Below are positions 13,000-26,655 of a stretch of 64,000 bases of DNA, in pieces. The notes below the pieces were generated by a model, which was not told where the DNA came from, searched no databases, and was given only the letters and a program-made list of their open reading frames with translations. The stretch's first letter is position 1; the number at the start of each line of letters is the position of its first letter. The translations under genes were made by a program, and so were the position numbers. The DNA lies in NCBI RefSeq assembly GCF_000499845.2, contig NC_023759.2, forward strand, positions 48,396,172 through 48,460,171, given 5' to 3'. The stretch comes from Phaseolus vulgaris (Eukaryota > Streptophyta > Magnoliopsida > Fabales > Fabaceae).

Positions 13000-13920
13000 A
13001 AGATTCTATAAACAGAATTGGAAGCAAATCTTTTGCAAAATAAAAAGAATTATGGAAAGATAGAAACTTGGAAACTGTTAACAAATTATAAACTACAATA
13101 TTCTCTCAAGATCCTTGGAGCAGAAAAGCCTATAAAAAGGACACAAGCATCAAGGAGAAAAAGGAGAGATCTTCATAGGGTTTTCTTAGTTTATTTTCTT
13201 CTTAGTAATTCTTTTGTTTTGCCTCCGCATGGAAGGCTAAACCTTTTTGGTTGATTCTTTTGTAATTCCCCATTGAGTTCTGAGGTTTTGTTCAATAAAA
13301 GTTTCGATTTTTAATTCTCTATAGCAGTTGTTTTTATTGTCTAATCTCCTGGAAAACTGGTTTTTGTGAGAGGTTGTACTTGAACGCATGATTGAGAGTC
13401 TTCCTTATCTTAAACTTTGGTTTCTTAGTTAGTTCGCATTGTTCTAATTAATTTCTTGGGCGCATGATTCAAGGGAGAGGAGGTAAGCATTCCCATGGAG
13501 TATACGCATGGAACAAAGTGGGTATTGATTAAACTAGCATGCTTTACTAGTGAGTTTCAGTTGAATCAGATCGGCGCATGTTCAATCTGGTTTAGCTCTA
13601 ATCTTTAGAGAACCTGTGAAGAATTCAATGGTGGAAGAACTATCAACCGCTTTTTATTTGTTATTTTAATTTTTTTTTATATTTTCTGCACAACTATCTC
13701 AAACCCCTTTTTTATCTTTATTTATTGTTATTGCTAACTTGTATTGTCTGCAGATAGATTTTAAACCCTAATCAACTGATTTTACTATTGGATTCGTTGG
13801 AAGACGACTTGGGGACATTTGTCCACAATTATACTATCATCTCTCTAGTATTAGACAAGTCTACTCTAGAATCATATTAATTTGACAGTAAAACGACAGC
13901 TATCATTGATCCTCAACCAT
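13000..13920 (+). mobile_element. LTR-retrotransposon-like promoter/poly(A) unit (possible solo LTR remnant)
   Basis: A TATA box (ctataaaaagg, 13130-13140) is followed about 160 bp later by a poly(A) signal (aataaa, 13294-13299), the spacing expected of the R region of an LTR. Four 'cgcatg' words punctuate 13384-13580. The tail has 'ttcgttggaagacgacttgg' and, further on, 'tttgacagtaaaacgacagc', phrases I associate with Ty3-type plant LTR ends. There is no gag, pol or primer-binding site next to it. It could be a solo LTR or a fragment; the ends are not defined. Confidence 0.4.
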
Positions 13921-13954
13921 ATTCACCACACACTTGAAAGTTTTTATTTTATAC

Positions 13955-14405
13955 ATTACAAAAGTAAAAATTAATAAAAATATTTCAACACAAGAAAATT
14001 AAAATAAAAACTATTTTTAAATATCAAAATAATTAATCATTATATTATTAGATTAGATATCATTTTATAAATTAAAAAATTATTGATATATAAAATAATT
14101 TTTATTATTAATAAAAATTGATAAAATAATTTTTAAATTGATTTTTAATATTAGTTATAAAGTTCTATCTACTAATTATTTATGTTCTAAATTATTTTTT
14201 ATTATTTTTTTAAGACTAAATAAAAATTAAAATATTAGTAACTGATAGTTAATTTAAATACTAATTTAGAAACTATTTTATAATATTTTATTTATAATTA
14301 TATTAAATATCAATAATTTTTTAGTCTCTAAATTAAATTAGTATCTAACTTAATTAATGTTTTTTATTTTTAAATTTAATTATTATTTAATAATTTTAGT
14401 AGTAA
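13955..14405. repeat. AT-rich fold-back (CACTA-like) family copy
   Basis: It begins 'cattacaaaagtaaaaatta' and ends 'taataattttagtagtaacc'. It contains the family words 'gatatcattttataaatt', 'aattattgatatataaaata', 'tttttattattaataaaaat' and, in the second half, 'aatttagaaactattttata' and 'tatcaataattttttagtct'. The second half is close to the reverse complement of the first. There is no coding capacity. Confidence 0.55.
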
Positions 14406-17190
14406 CCCATGTCAAAAAGTGTGTTGAGTTCTTCCATTTCATCATCTTCCAATTATAATTTGATTTCAATGTTATGTCTCTGCTAGGCAGGTTAATGACT
14501 ACTCTGTATTCTTGCTGGTTTACAGGATGCAGTAATTTAACAAGTCTACATCTGCACATATATTTTCTACTAAGAGATGATCCATCTGTTATCTACACAA
14601 TGAGTAGAAATCTTTGATCTACTAGCATAATATGTTCAATTCATTGATCAGATCTATTCATAACCACAACTGATAGAGTTTCTATATTGATACATATTCA
14701 ACCATATTGGATTGATTGAATGAATATTCCACAAACCATCTTAAAGCTTAGATGTTGATTTAAACCGAGAGTAGTGGGTTAGGCTAGTTACATATATAAA
14801 ATAAAGAAAGAAAAAGATGTTGTATATATACCTATGTATTAAAAAATGCTATAGGTCACATACCCTACTAGACTCTCCAGAGGTTATCTTTCTCTGGAGG
14901 TTATTGTCAAATATTAAACCTAGTTTGTCAAAGCCTGTATAAAAAGAATGCATATCAGACACTAACTTCAACCAGCTGCTGTGAATCATGATAGAAGTTA
15001 AGGGTTCCACGTTTTTATGAAATCTAGCTAGATTCAGGTTCACATATATACTTACACCTGGTCATCAAGTATGAATCATGCATCTTAACTATATTAATTA
15101 CCATTGACCAATCCTAATTAATGAGACTCATACCTTTCCAACATGATCAGAAGGCATAAGTTTAGTTAGAAAAGAAAAACAATTCATCAAGATTAGATAA
15201 AACCATCACCTCGCGGGCAAGCAGAAAGATGGTTGACTATTATTTACAGAAGCTAGTAACCCATGGTGTCTTTCAGTGAGTTCATGTGAAAACAAAAATG
15301 CCAATTTGTCAAAAATAGTTGGTGTTTGATTCTTATAGAAATTTCACTGCTGCAGGTTTCTGGTTTCCGCAAGTTTTCTATCCCCTCTTAGTTTCATGGA
15401 GGGTCTTTGGATCACAACTCAGCTATATCTAGTGCTGAAGGATAGACCTTATATATAACAACATGTTTCTCTAAGTTGAATTATATATGGTATATACACT
15501 ATTTCGGTATGACATATATACAATGTTAAAATATAAATATAAAGTCAATGGTATGTAACTAAGTAATTTTTGTCTATACCAATCATTCTTCACATAAAAG
15601 ATAATATAGTACCTGCAGCTCATGATCTAAAAAGAGAACTTTAAATAAGGCCAAAAGACTAAAAACTGAAGAAGGTTGGTAAGGTAGAAATGTACACTGG
15701 ATTTAAAGAAAGACTGTCATCAGTCAGAAACAATATTAAATAGTGCAACCACGGAAGAAGTGTATTGGAAGAAATTAATATTAAAGAGGGAAAGATACTA
15801 ACATAAGGGGGGAAATGATAGTTCTTAAGTATCTGGATTTTAAATCAAGAATGCATGTTGATCACTATTAGTGAAAGCTAAGAGGTTTAGTATGTTCAAT
15901 TAACATGAAGCTCTGTGACATGTAGATAATTGAAAGAATGTTTTAGTAGTTATATTATTGTAGCATCAATTTTTTATTTTTGTACAGTTTTGTGCTTGAT
16001 TTTGTACATGATTTGGGTTACTTCTAGTACCAGTTTATAGGTATACATTAAAGTCTTTTTGGATAAAAGAAAGTAAACATATAACTATTACTTAATTCAG
16101 ATCATATAACAAACTTTGACATTTACTGATAGAACTTAGCTAAAATATATGTATTTACTATACCTGCTCTTCTGCTAATTGTAATTAGAAAAAAAAAAAA
16201 AACTGTTGAAAGTTGTTTCATTGATCAGGTGTCTCAACTCTTGGAATCATTTTATATACGTATAATATAACGTATGCATAAAATAAATACGTATATTACA
16301 AATATAATTTGAACAAATACAAAAGGTTATTTTATTTTAATAAGTTTTTGTTTTTTTTGTTTTAAACACACATTTTGATTTTGATGCAAGTTATTTATTG
16401 TTGTTGTAAAATGTCCCAACCTGACTTTGTTACAAGAGGTGGATATGAATGAAAGCAGATTACACATATCATATATTAATATACAGTAGATAATTAATTA
16501 AGGGAGCAAGATATTGGTATACGACTCTTTACGTCTTGGAAGGTAAAGTTTTGGTAATTTTGCTTTTAAGGGAAAACAAGAGTGTGGACCAATTCAATTC
16601 TGATCCACATGCATTTGCTTGTTTCAACGCGTATGCAGTAACTCAGTTACTCATTACAGCTGCATTGTTCATTATTTTCTGACGTTCTGACTGTTATCTT
16701 GGTTTCATTTCTGTTGACTTGGTTGGGAACTTCAGATATTGGGTTTAATGGTTCACGGCATTGCGTATAACTATCTTTTCTTCATTGTGGTATTATTAGA
16801 ATCTGATGTATAAATTATTATAAAAATAAAATTTAAATTGATGGATAAGTGTATTAACTTTCAGATTATGTTTCATAATAACATATATAAACATGTGATG
16901 TAGTTAAGTAAAATACTAAAATTTGAGTGATTAATACAATTGTCTGAGTTTTTAATTACCAGTTTCACGGTTTGAACCTTAATTTTACAAAGTGGCTTAA
17001 ATTTGATAGTTGTTGTGTTGGTGATAATGATAGCAGTATAAACGAGAATGAATGACGTAAAAAAAGAGTTGGTGCTGTTTTTAGAGAAATTGAACTCATT
17101 TGTTGTGTTACTGTTTTTAGAGAGGATTGAGTTAGTGGAGTATCTCACGCTTCCAACCAAAGCAAAGAAGTTCGATGATGTGGCGTTTTC
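14406..17190. other. Spacer upstream of the MYB gene
   Basis: The stretch is less repetitive than its surroundings. A small perfect hairpin, ctccaga...tctggag, lies at about 14874-14897. Opposing open frames at 16873-17238 (-) and 17048-17266 (+) overlap each other and resemble no family I know. The part from about 16500 onward may hold distal MYB promoter sequence. No gene is supported. Confidence 0.4.
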
Positions 17191-17204
17191 TGATGAAGAC
17201 GTAG

Positions 17205-17243
17205 CACGTGTGGACCGTGTCACATCCCTGCACAACACGTGTC
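17205..17243 (+). promoter_or_regulatory. Two G-box (CACGTG) sites upstream of the MYB gene
   Basis: CACGTG occurs at 17205-17210, and again inside acacgtgtc at 17235-17243, about 130-170 bp before the TATA box. Such pairs bind bZIP or bHLH factors and often mediate ABA or light responses. That role is inferred from the motif only. Confidence 0.45.
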
Positions 17244-17370
17244 AATCCCCACTGATAATAAAATAAAAGCTAAATTCAGTGAAATAAATAGCTAGTAACA
17301 AAAATAAATAAATAAAAGAGTAATTGTGGTAGTGGGGTAAGGGGATTTGGAGTTAAGAGGAGGTTGAGTT

Positions 17371-17380
17371 TTATATATAA
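17371..17380 (+). promoter_or_regulatory. TATA box of the MYB gene
   Basis: ttatatataa, about 175 bp before the start codon at 17554, followed by a pyrimidine-rich leader (tcctctctctctata) near 17450. This predicts a start of transcription around 17405. Confidence 0.55.
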
Positions 17381-17553
17381 ATAAGTAGGTGGTGGTGCTC
17401 TATCCCACCTTGTTATGTGCATATTCTTAGGAACTCTAAGTCTTCCTTCCTCTCTCTCTATATATCAGTATTAATCTGAAGCCTCTAGTTTTGAGGGATC
17501 AATTCCAGATTCCAGGTACACTTTGTTGGCATTTGAGTTTTGGTGAACACAAA

Positions 17554-19569
17554 ATGGGAAGACAACCTTGCTGTGACAAAGTGGGATTGAAGAAGGGTCC
17601 ATGGACTGCAGAGGAGGATAAGAAACTCATCAACTTCATCCTCACTAATGGCCAATGTTGCTGGAGAGCTGTCCCTAAACTAGCAGGTCTCCTTTCATTG
17701 CTCCTTCTCTTGCTGCATGTCTTTACCTCTAAGTCTCAATTATAATCCTTATTTCCCTAATGGACTACCCACATGCTTCTTTAACCATTTCCCTATCAAA
17801 AATCTTTAAATGGTTCATTCATTTTTTTCATTTTGGTCAAATTCTTCATTTTGGCTGCTTGTTTCTGCTGTGCTCATTTTGTTTCCCTTCAAATTCAGTA
17901 AAAGCAACCATTAAAAAATGGACTTAGAAATATAGCTTTTAAGCATTTTAATTGCAAAGAGGCAAGAAACATTATGGCTTGTGTTGTTTCTTGAACATAA
18001 TTATTTGAGAAAGGAGTTGAGTAAAGTTTCGTATTCACTTGCATGTTTTGTAATCAATCACTACATGCTGACTTAACAAAAGTTTGTCTTGTGTCTTCAT
18101 GCAGGACTGTTAAGGTGTGGCAAAAGTTGCAGGCTCAGATGGACAAATTACCTAAGGCCAGACCTGAAGAGAGGCCTTTTATCAGAATATGAAGAGAAAA
18201 TGGTCATTGATCTCCATGCTCAACTTGGCAATAGGTTCTTTCTCCATCCACTCTGTTTCCCCTGTTTGTGCATGCTTGGCTATTCCTTAATCAACTTTTT
18301 TCTAATTGATTAAATGTACTGGTACAGTGCTTTTTCTGAAATATTAGACCAGGCTCATCTAAAAGCATTATTTTATAAAACATTAAAACATATCTCAATC
18401 ATGTCAAAAGGGATAACTGAATCAAAGTTATCATTTCTATAATACACGCCCTCAAGTGGCAATTTGTTTATTCATCAGAAAAAAGAAGAAATGGTCCCAT
18501 AGTAACACACTCCTACAAGGAGGAGAAAAGGTATAAAAATTGCAGACTTGCTTTCTTCCTTACTATCCTTAATGTTTTTTAAAAGGAAAGGAACAGTATG
18601 ATTGTAGTTATTTATGTTGACTGTAAAGGAGAATCATTAATACAAAAATGATGGCCCCAAGTTTGTCTTATGAGCAAATTTTCTGATTTGTAACTTCCAT
18701 GCGATAGTAAAATATACTTTTCTAGTCTCTAGTTGACAAAGTTATTTTCCTTTGTAAACATTCCTAGCATGAACTTTTTGATGTAAGCACTTTTTTTTAA
18801 TAATTGGATTCCTATATTAATTTCTGATGTTTTCTTTTCTCCCTTGTGCAGGTGGTCTAAGATTGCTTCTCATCTCCCGGGAAGAACTGATAATGAGATC
18901 AAGAATCACTGGAACACTCACATAAAGAAAAAGCTCAAAAAAATGGGAATTGATCCTGTTACCCACAAGTCACTTTCCACTACAACTGAGCAAATCCAAG
19001 TCCAACCAGATCAACAACCCCATCAGCCATTGCAAGAACAACATCAGCAACAAGCTATCCAAGTTGAGGAAAACCCCAAATTTGAGCCTGAAAGTGAGCA
19101 AAACAAGGAGCCAGAGACTTCATTTGAATTATCAAGCATAACTGAAGAAGCTAAGGAGGAAGAGCAAATCATGACACCCCTTTTTGACTCCATGGAACTA
19201 ATGAATGAGTTCTGCACTGATGAAGTTCCCATAATAGAAGCCAGTGAGATATTAGTTCCATCTGCTACTTCCACTTCACCAACCACTACAACATCATCTT
19301 CAACATCATCATCTTCTTATTCAAATTCCCCCAACTTCTTTGAAGACCTGGTGCTCCCAGATTTTGACTGGTCCGATGATTACAATGATACTAAGATTGA
19401 CAATAACAATAGCAGTATGGCCTTGTGGGATGATGACTTGATTAGAAGTTGGAATTTGCTTATTAATGATGATGGTGATGGTGACAGAAAGCAAGTGTTT
19501 GACACTCAGGTCAATCAGTACCCAAGAGTGATCATGGATTCAGAATCTTGGGCATATGGGTTGTTTTGA
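17554..19569 (+). CDS. R2R3-MYB transcription factor, MYB20/42/43/85-type
   Basis: Three exons: 17554-17686, 18105-18234 and 18852-19569, giving 326 residues. The 133-bp and 130-bp first exons and their split codons match the usual R2R3-MYB pattern. The N-terminus [20 protein letters not shown] starts R2 (about 13-64, with [20 protein letters not shown]). R3 (about 67-115) contains [20 protein letters not shown] and [11 protein letters not shown]. The following [10 protein letters not shown] is typical of the clade that activates secondary-wall, lignin and phenylalanine genes in Arabidopsis (MYB20, 42, 43, 85, with MYB40/99 as relatives). The C-terminus is Gln-, Glu- and Ser/Thr-rich, then acidic, with a short aromatic ending (ESWAYGLF), suiting an activation domain. 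Exact orthology is not fixed. A probable poly(A) signal aataaa lies near 19630. Confidence 0.95.
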
Positions 19570-19659
19570 GTTCAATTTTTTTCTTCTCTCCACTGCTTAC
19601 TTGTAATGTGCTTGTAAGTTGTTACAAAGAATAAAAAGTATATCAGAATTCAAACAGAA

Positions 19660-20590
19660 CCACAACTCTTGTTTACTATATTATCCACTTTTTTTGTGCC
19701 CCAACTTTTCACCCTATAATAAAGGGTAAAAATATATCTGTATATGGTAGTGCAAAATGTGTTCATTACTTGGTTATACTGGAAACTTTATTATCAATTA
19801 AATCAAACTTTATTCTTGCTATATAAACAATATACAGGAAAAGGGAATTTATTTCTATTCTTTTTCAAAATACTTAGTCTACATTTCTGTAGCATCATGT
19901 ACTGATGTAGTAATCAGTATTATTTTATCGAGGCAATTTGGTTCTTTCCATTTCCAATGTTTTTAAGTGAAAAGTTGAACTATTCAAAATGACTGCTGGG
20001 TAAGATCAAAAGAGAACAGAGGAACATTAATTAGCTTCAAACTTTCAAAGCTAGAAATTTGTCTTTTTTATAACTTTTTTAAGACAATAAATATTCTTTA
20101 CAAGAGACAGTTGTGTTAATAATATAATTGTTATAGATGACAGAATTCTCTTTCTAAGTAATTACATATGTATGTTTAGGACTTCAACTTAAGACTAATA
20201 AAGAGTCAGAATAATTTTACTTGAAATAGTTCTAATTTTGATAAAAATAATAACAATATTTAATGGATTCAACACACTGTGAAGCAAGCATAACAATTTT
20301 TCTGAATAAATGCCGTAGAATAACATGATCAATTTTCTTTTTCTTGTTTGATTGTGGAAAACAACACAAATATGTATGTAAAATAATAAAAAAAGAGATT
20401 ACACATAAACAAGAGTATTTTTGTTTTTTTTTTAACCAAAAAAACGTGTTCTTATTTATCCGTTTGCTTATTCTAAAGATATTTCTTTACTACACATAAA
20501 TTTTTATTTATAATATAAATTATATTTTAAATATTTATTTATTATAAAAATAATTACATAAAATTTAATATTTATCAGTTAATTCACACC
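19660..20590. other. Spacer downstream of the MYB gene
   Basis: AT-rich sequence with no supported gene and no recognised repeat. Confidence 0.5.
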
Positions 20591-20597
20591 GTTAAAA

Positions 20598-20890
20598 TAT
20601 TAAAAAATTATTAAATCAAAATTAATTTTATAAATAAAAATAATAATTACTTATTAATTAAATTAGATATTATTTTAAAATTAAAAAATTATTAGTATCT
20701 AAATTAGTTTTTATTATTAATAAATAATTTGTAAATTAATATTTAATTAACTATCAAAATTTTAGTCGTTATTTATATTTAAAAAAATTAGTAATTAAAA
20801 TTCTAATAGTACGTTAGATCTCAATTTAAGTAATTAGTATTTTTAAGTAATTGTAATTTATTAAATTAGTTTCTGTAATTATTTTTGTTT
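20598..20890. repeat. AT-rich fold-back family copy, decayed
   Basis: It contains 'attaaattagatattatttt', 'aattattagtatctaaatta', 'tttttattattaataaataa', 'ttaactatcaaaattttag' and 'taaattagtttctgtaatta'. The words come in the same order as in the copies at 13955 and 38265, but the ends are lost. Confidence 0.45.
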
Positions 20891-22624
20891 AAATGTGAAA
20901 TATATATTGAAAATTCAAAATAGCATAAATTATATTATGATTATAATAATGGCGTAATATTAAAAAAACCAAGTGAGTAAGATGTAATATATAAATTTAA
21001 TATGGAGAGCTATATTAAATACAAATAGTAACATTATTAATAATAGTCATCAAACGAATTTAGTTATGAAACATCAAATGAATTTAAAAAATTAATAAAT
21101 AACAAATACAAATTAACTTCTCTAAATATGCAACCTTACATGCAGATAGCATATATATTATCTGCATAAAATATATATAATAATGAGATGTGATAATTAG
21201 TTATTGATTCTGCTTCACTGCATTCTTGATGGATGTTCCATGGCCTTGCTTTGCTGGAGATTTTATTACTTGGTTCTGAAGGTAAGACTGCAAAACCCAA
21301 TCATAAAATACGTCTAAAATACGAAGATCTACGATTGTCTATACGTTACATCATGACAGCCATCATATCTTATTTGTAAGCTAAGATTACTGTTTCTTTC
21401 AAAACTTGTCCACATATGAACAAGATTTTGAAGCTTAAACATGTTATATTATATGTATTATCTTTGATAAATGATTATTTTAGTTTGTGGAAACGAAAAT
21501 TTGTTATGAGTTGAAGTGAAAGAATAAGTGTGAAGAGGTGAAGGGTAGGGTAGAAGTGAAGGAAGAATGGAGAATGAAGAATTAAGAATGTCGTTGGCAT
21601 GTACACACACTGCATTCAGTCAAACTTGTAACTTACAAGCCTTGCCTTCGCTTCCCGCGTTGTTAGCATATATTGTCACAGATATTTTCTTTAGATTTTT
21701 CATAATGAATGCTACTTATTCATGAGTAAATATTTGACCCCTACCTTTTTTTCTATCATTTCAATCTCACTTTACATTTATATTTTGAAAAAAAGAATTT
21801 ATTAATTTATATAATATTGACTTTATAAACACAACACATAGTGAAAGAGAAAAGAATTGTATTGAATAATAGAAGTGAGTATAATGTGTTTACATCTAAG
21901 ATACTAAACTGAATATATGATATAAAACAAAAAATAAACTAATTAATCGTAAACTAAATCAGTTAACCATGATTAAACACGGTCAATCAAAATATATCCT
22001 CTCAAGAGGGAAGAAAAATATAATGGTCATCTTGAAAATATTGAAATTTTTTGGTCTTGAGTAATTGCAAGGTGATGGTATTTTTTAATATGAATTAGTT
22101 TGAGATTTTATTTTTTTTACTTTATCTCTAATAAAAATGCAAATCAATATTTACGTGTTTGGTCATGATAGGATTTAAGGCAATTTGATAGTAATCTTAT
22201 TATCACATTATACATAAGAGGGTCAATATAAAGTCACTTAATAGATGTCTTAATTAGGTTATTTCACTTGAAACAACTCTCAAAACTCTATATTTCACCT
22301 CAATAAAAGACTCTTAACTGTGTTTTGCTTTTTGAACTTTCAGGAGATTAAAGAATTACTTAGAAAAATACAGAATTCAGCATGCAAGTAAGTATTAGAA
22401 TACGCTTTAAAAGGAATGCCTTGTCTAACAATGTGTTTGAGGAACATATATAAACAAAGTATTAACAACATTTATATGATTAGTATAAGAATTAGAGATA
22501 AATTGACTAAGTTTACAGACAATGAAACATATGTATGATCTAAATGTTGTTAAGTATAAAAGTCTTTCCATAAAACTCTATTATTGTTCAGAATTAGCTA
22601 ATGTGGTATAATAAGTTTTGTTTT

Positions 22625-22812
22625 CTAATTATTTAGATTTTAAAGTTAATAGTTAATTATATACTAATTTAAAAATTATTTATTTATATTAAAAATTAAT
22701 TTAGATACCAATAATTTTTTTGTCTTTAAAATAGTATATAATTTAATCAAATAACAAAATATTTGTTATTTTTAAAATTAATTTTTTATTTAATAATTTT
22801 CTTGTAATGATA
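22625..22812. repeat. AT-rich CACTA-like family copy, left-truncated
   Basis: It contains 'aattaatttagataccaata' and 'aatagtatataatttaatca' and has a well-kept right end, 'taataattttcttgtaatg', at about 22791-22809. Only the right half is present. Confidence 0.5.
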
Positions 22813-25800
22813 TATACAAAGGAGAAAATTTGTGTTGTATAAATCAATTACACGGTTATCTCAGTAGAAGACACAAATACAAAATGTATTTTTTAGAAAT
22901 TAAAAAACTGTATATTATTAGATATCAAGTTAAAAAATATTAAAGATAAAAAATGGTTAAAGTTTATATATAGATAGCTAGATAGATGTTCAACCTATAA
23001 CTATTTGATTAAAAAAATTAAAAACTTTCTAATTTACTTTTAAGTTTCACTCGTACTTGACCCAGTCTTCCTCTAGTTTACATGTACGACTTTTCATTTT
23101 CAAAGGCCTGCATAATATTGATTCGTACAGTATAATAATCATCTTAAAATATTTGTGAAATATTTGAAAATAAAAAATAAAAAGAAAACATTTAAGTTTA
23201 TAAAGTATTAAATGTTATACTTTTCGTTAAATGTATTTTTTTAGTTAACAAGTATTATTAAGACCTTTATTCAAAGGATGCATATCTTTGATATAATAAA
23301 GTGTATCACGGTACCTATTAAATAATTTAATAATAAATACTAGCTTAAAGGAAAAATTCATTTGAAATAGATATTTCTTAAGATTTTGGTTCATAATATT
23401 TGGAAAGAATTTTGATTAAGTTTTTATCAACGTAATTTAATTACAACTCTAAAATCATCATACCTTTGAAATATTTAATATATAATTAAAGCATAAAGCA
23501 TAGGACAATGATGATACTAACAAAAGGACGTTGTTAATTAGTAGATTTTTTATACACATTATCTATTAGGTTAAAATTTATTAAAAAAAATACTAACAAA
23601 ACTCATTAAACAAAATAAAGGAGTGTATTATTAATATTCCTGAATAAAAGAAAGGGTCCAGCTATACATACCTTCTTTACATGTTGGAATAAAAAATATA
23701 TAAAAGTCATTTAACGAAAAATGTATCATTGGTTTAAATATGTTTTTTTTTCTGTATTATAACAACAAAAATGTTTTTGTTTAGATTTTAGATTTTTTTG
23801 AGTAATTAGAAAAAAATTATTAGAATGAATTATTATTATTTGACAATTTTTTTTTCTTTCTCTTACTTGGAATGACGGCAGGTGAAGAGAATTAAACAAA
23901 TGTAAATAAATTACGTGCATTACTCGGAATCACTTCCTTTTTAGAGATTGAACATCATCATAGTACACACCTATCATATAGCATAGAGACATCCAACGTT
24001 AGTTTCAACTTGTAAAGGAGACTCAAAACGCGTATGAGATAGAATTATTATAATATTTTCCCAAATTTTTTAGGAAGCTATAGAAAATGGAAGAATCTCA
24101 GTTGTTTCATAGTATAAAGTACAAAATCATTCAAAGAGAATTGACCTAAAAAAGTGGAGAAACAGAAAGAGTTGAATTATCTCTCGCACATTGTTTTATT
24201 TAGGGTCATAGTACTTGGTTACATGGTGTTTGAAAATGGAGATGTGTTTGTGTCATGTTCTATGGAGTTATGGGTGTTCTGTGATGGGTTGCAAATGTTG
24301 TTTGGACTTTGATGAAGGTATTTGCATTGAGTTCACACACTCTTTTTGGAACTTACTGTCTTTGTCGCGACGACAAAAGCTTCGTTCATGGCCCTCACAT
24401 ACATATTGCCACTTCGTATGTCAAAGGTTGTCCGTGTGAATGTGCCAAGATGCCGCGTGATCTCCATTACATAATTTAGCTTTATAAATTATTTTACTTT
24501 TGTTAGTAAAAAACTTTTTAGTAAAAACCTTTATATAAGAATTTACTCATTACTTTATTACCCTATTTATGAATATGACGTGTTCTCTAACAATTTTTAC
24601 ATTTTTTCGGAAGGGCGTGTTCTCTAACAATTTTAAGAAATTTAAAGTTGGAATGTAATATTTATAAGAAAATTAATATTTGATATTTCACGTCAACAAT
24701 ATATTAGAACATCTTATAATATATGAATGAATATAAATTTCATTTTATAAATTGATTTTATAAAATTAAGTTATGGTTAAAATCTAAGTGGTTTAAAAAG
24801 AAAAAAAAATTATTTATAAATTATCTACGTTTCTCAATTATTAAGAGGTATAAAATTTAAAAAATATTAGAGAAAAAACTTCTTAATTAATGATTAAGAA
24901 ATAAATATTACATAAACATTATTTTTTTCAACATATACCTCAAATCTTTTTAGTATTGTATGATTATAGTCGATTAGCATATTTAAGATAGTATTTTTAA
25001 GGACTTAAGATACAAGATTTTATTACCATTTTGAACAAATAATTTTTTTATTTATTTCACAAACCATAGTTGGATTTTTAAAATATATATAGCAGAAATT
25101 TTACATTTTAAAATATATTTTCAATTTTTATCTTTTGTTTTGTCAAATACAAGTTGATCTTCTAAATCAGTAAACTATGCAGGAATGGTGCTAACTTACT
25201 ACAAACAAACTTTTTTGAATTATCCAAGAATGGTGACCATTTATATCCACTATACATAACAAATTAGGACATGAGATCCAACAAGATGTGATAGTAACTC
25301 TTAAATGGTATCCCATCATCAACATCATTCTCAAATGTAAAAGCTTGGAACAAATATAAAGACAAGTGTAGTTGAAAAACAAGTGACACGACACAAAAGC
25401 ATGTTACCAAATTGGAACTCCTAAAAAGCCAGATCATAAATAACTAATCTTCGTCTTCATTATATAATTACTCACATTATCTGTCAGTTCTCATAAAATC
25501 ATTGTCTCAAATAAATTGGTGTTATTGTTCAATTTATGATGCCACGCACACATACAAATGACATCTTATATCCTCCATCAAAATTAGTATTTCTTTAAAA
25601 CCTACACACTATACTATATATGTATATTTTTTGTTTTACTATGCTACCATATTATGAAAAGACCTTTCTTCATATTATTTGACGATGAAAATTTTATATT
25701 ATTATTTAGATTATAAATTTTATATACAAATCTATATAGAATAACTACTCAACCTCTAGTTAAAATATATATGCAGTTAATAAATGTTATTCTTGAAAAA

Positions 25801-26593
25801 ATTAAATTGAGAAATTAAAAAGAGAAATTAAAAACTTACTAGTTTTATAAAGATAAAACTATATTTAAACATAATTCTTGTTTATTATTTAGATTAAATA
25901 AAATCCATTATAGTATAGTTAAATATATAAAATAATTATTTATTTTGTAGTGTAAGATGAGATTGTTTATGCGAAATAGTTGCGAAGAGTAAGGATGTGC
26001 CAAGTCATGAAAATACCTTTTTTAAGTGCGTGACAACCAGCGTGTACAACAGCACACTAATACCAAGTCCACGTGTCAATCTAAGTTCTTCTTAAAAATA
26101 TTAATTTCTTTTACAATGATGTTACTAGGAATATTCATCCTTATCCATAATTAAATATATGTGCAATTTTTTTATTTTTTTATTTCATATTTAATCAACT
26201 TATATCTATTTTTATTGTCATTAAATTAGTAATGTAAAATAATCTAAATAAACAGTAGTTTTATTTTATAAATTTAAACACTCTTTATCTTCTTCTTATA
26301 CTTTAGTGATTGAAATAAAATATTATTACTTTGTTTCAAAAAATATCATAAATAAAATAAAATTTTAATAATACTTTGAAATGTTTTAATTAAAGTAATT
26401 TTTTAATAATATATTTAAAATTAGTAACTATACATCTCAGTTACAATATTAAAATACTATATTATATAGATAAATATATACATATCATTTATATATTATA
26501 ATATGATATTACAAAATAAAATAATATATTTTCTCATAGGAGAATTTATATATATAATCAAAGCAACAAAATAAATCAAAACTCCAACTACGG

Positions 26594-26655
26594 TTTAATG
26601 TGAAATTCAATTATCTATAATATCTTTAATGTGAAGTTCAATTATCTATAATATC
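26594..26655. repeat. 31-bp tandem duplication
   Basis: Two head-to-tail copies (26594-26624 and 26625-26655) of a 31-bp unit beginning tttaatgtga. They differ at one base (a to g at unit position 12). Confidence 0.8.

Noticed and set aside
14849..15043. Possible microRNA precursor around the ctccaga/tctggag hairpin
   Set aside because: The stem is only 7 bp, no long fold-back surrounds it, and no known miRNA sequence is recognisable.
16873..17266. Overlapping opposite-strand frames of 121 and 72 codons before the MYB gene
   Set aside because: They overlap each other, match no family and cover the G-box promoter region. They are probably chance openings.
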